A DNA stretch of 64,000 bases from Nonomuraea endophytica (lineage in GTDB: Bacteria; Actinomycetota; Actinomycetes; Streptosporangiales; Streptosporangiaceae). Under the pieces are notes generated by a model. That model did no database searches, had not been told where the DNA came from, and worked only from the letters and a program-made list of their open reading frames with translations. The position numbers were made by a program, and so were the translations under genes. Of this stretch, positions 63,926 to 64,000 are shown piece by piece. The first letter of the stretch is position 1; each line of letters opens with the position of its first letter. The DNA is taken from positions 127,539 through 191,538 of the forward strand of contig NZ_JACHIN010000009.1 in assembly GCF_014203235.1 (NCBI RefSeq), in the 5' to 3' direction.

Positions 63926-64000
63926 CAGGACCGTCCGAGGTGGTCGAGGAGCAGGCGGCGGAACTCCTGCGGGTGCTCCAGGTGGGGGCTGTGGCCGCAG
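63925..64000 (-). CDS. Alpha/beta hydrolase, C-terminal fragment
   Basis: The last 24 residues before the TGA at 63925-63927 read GHSPHLEHPQEFRRLLLDHL and then GRS, the usual end of alpha/beta-hydrolase-fold enzymes; the histidine in 'CGHSPHLEHP' is the catalytic one. The rest of the gene lies beyond the right edge. It is directly upstream of the tannase-like gene on the same strand. Confidence 0.8.
   Translation of the reverse strand, partial: CGHSPHLEHPQEFRRLLLDHLGRS

Overview
This window is a piece of a high-GC actinomycete chromosome. Nearly every base is coding, and GTG starts are common. Mycothiol chemistry is present (mca), and several families typical of filamentous actinomycetes occur (BTAD/AfsR regulator, DUF6292-like proteins, TIGR04222-like membrane proteins). 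I infer Streptosporangiales, Nonomuraea-like, from family content only. No tRNA, rRNA, CRISPR, insertion sequence or phage gene was seen. A thiolase is cut at the left edge and an alpha/beta hydrolase at the right edge.

Layout. 1-4.1 kb: thiolase, serine hydrolase, two lipoproteins and an SGNH hydrolase, all on the minus strand. 4.2-12.3 kb: cystathionine beta-synthase and a cystathionine gamma-lyase/synthase (transsulfuration), with an imine-reductase-like enzyme, a divergent BTAD regulator and an orphan histidine kinase between them. 12.3-15 kb: small membrane proteins, two DUF6292-like paralogues and a GntR regulator flanked by matching palindromes. 15-19.3 kb: an AAA ATPase/VWA pair with a secreted four-cysteine protein gene between them. 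19.4-21.6 kb: FIST sensor and ROK kinase. 21.6-31.3 kb: two related cassettes of PadR regulator, membrane protein and pairs of secreted four-cysteine proteins; one cassette also carries a MacA/ABC/FtsX-type export system. 31.4-36.6 kb: ECF sigma pair, ROK regulator, M1 peptidase, RDD protein, hppD. 36.7-43.5 kb: Lrp regulator, bifunctional PBP, nadE, a yyaL-type gene broken by a 25-bp insertion, and an acidic protein. 43.5-49.9 kb: GNAT, small membrane protein, mca, DUF4307, greA, NlpC/P60, a small possible DNA-binding protein, and GTP-PEPCK. 49.9-53.4 kb: two membrane-anchored proteins with Gly/Ser/Cys tails, a DUF692 (MNIO) enzyme and an overlapping partner. 53.4-64 kb: amidohydrolase, uppS, PhoH-family protein, a two-component system with lipoprotein, a lytic transglycosylase, a glycosyltransferase and an esterase-like protein.

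From general knowledge, the set thiolase, SGNH hydrolase, cbs, metB, greA, DUF4307, mca, small membrane protein, yyaL, uppS and phoH is also clustered in Mycobacterium tuberculosis (around Rv1074c-Rv1095). The window is therefore an old actinobacterial backbone loosened by lineage-specific insertions. Those insertions hold the most interesting material: the MNIO cassette, the duplicated PadR/four-cysteine cassettes and the GntR/DUF6292 island.

Many genes lack a Shine-Dalgarno sequence and have a TANNNT hexamer 6-7 nt before the start codon, which suggests leaderless transcripts. In several of these the apparent operator palindrome lies between the -35 and -10 elements. Five convergent gene pairs end on one shared CTAG.
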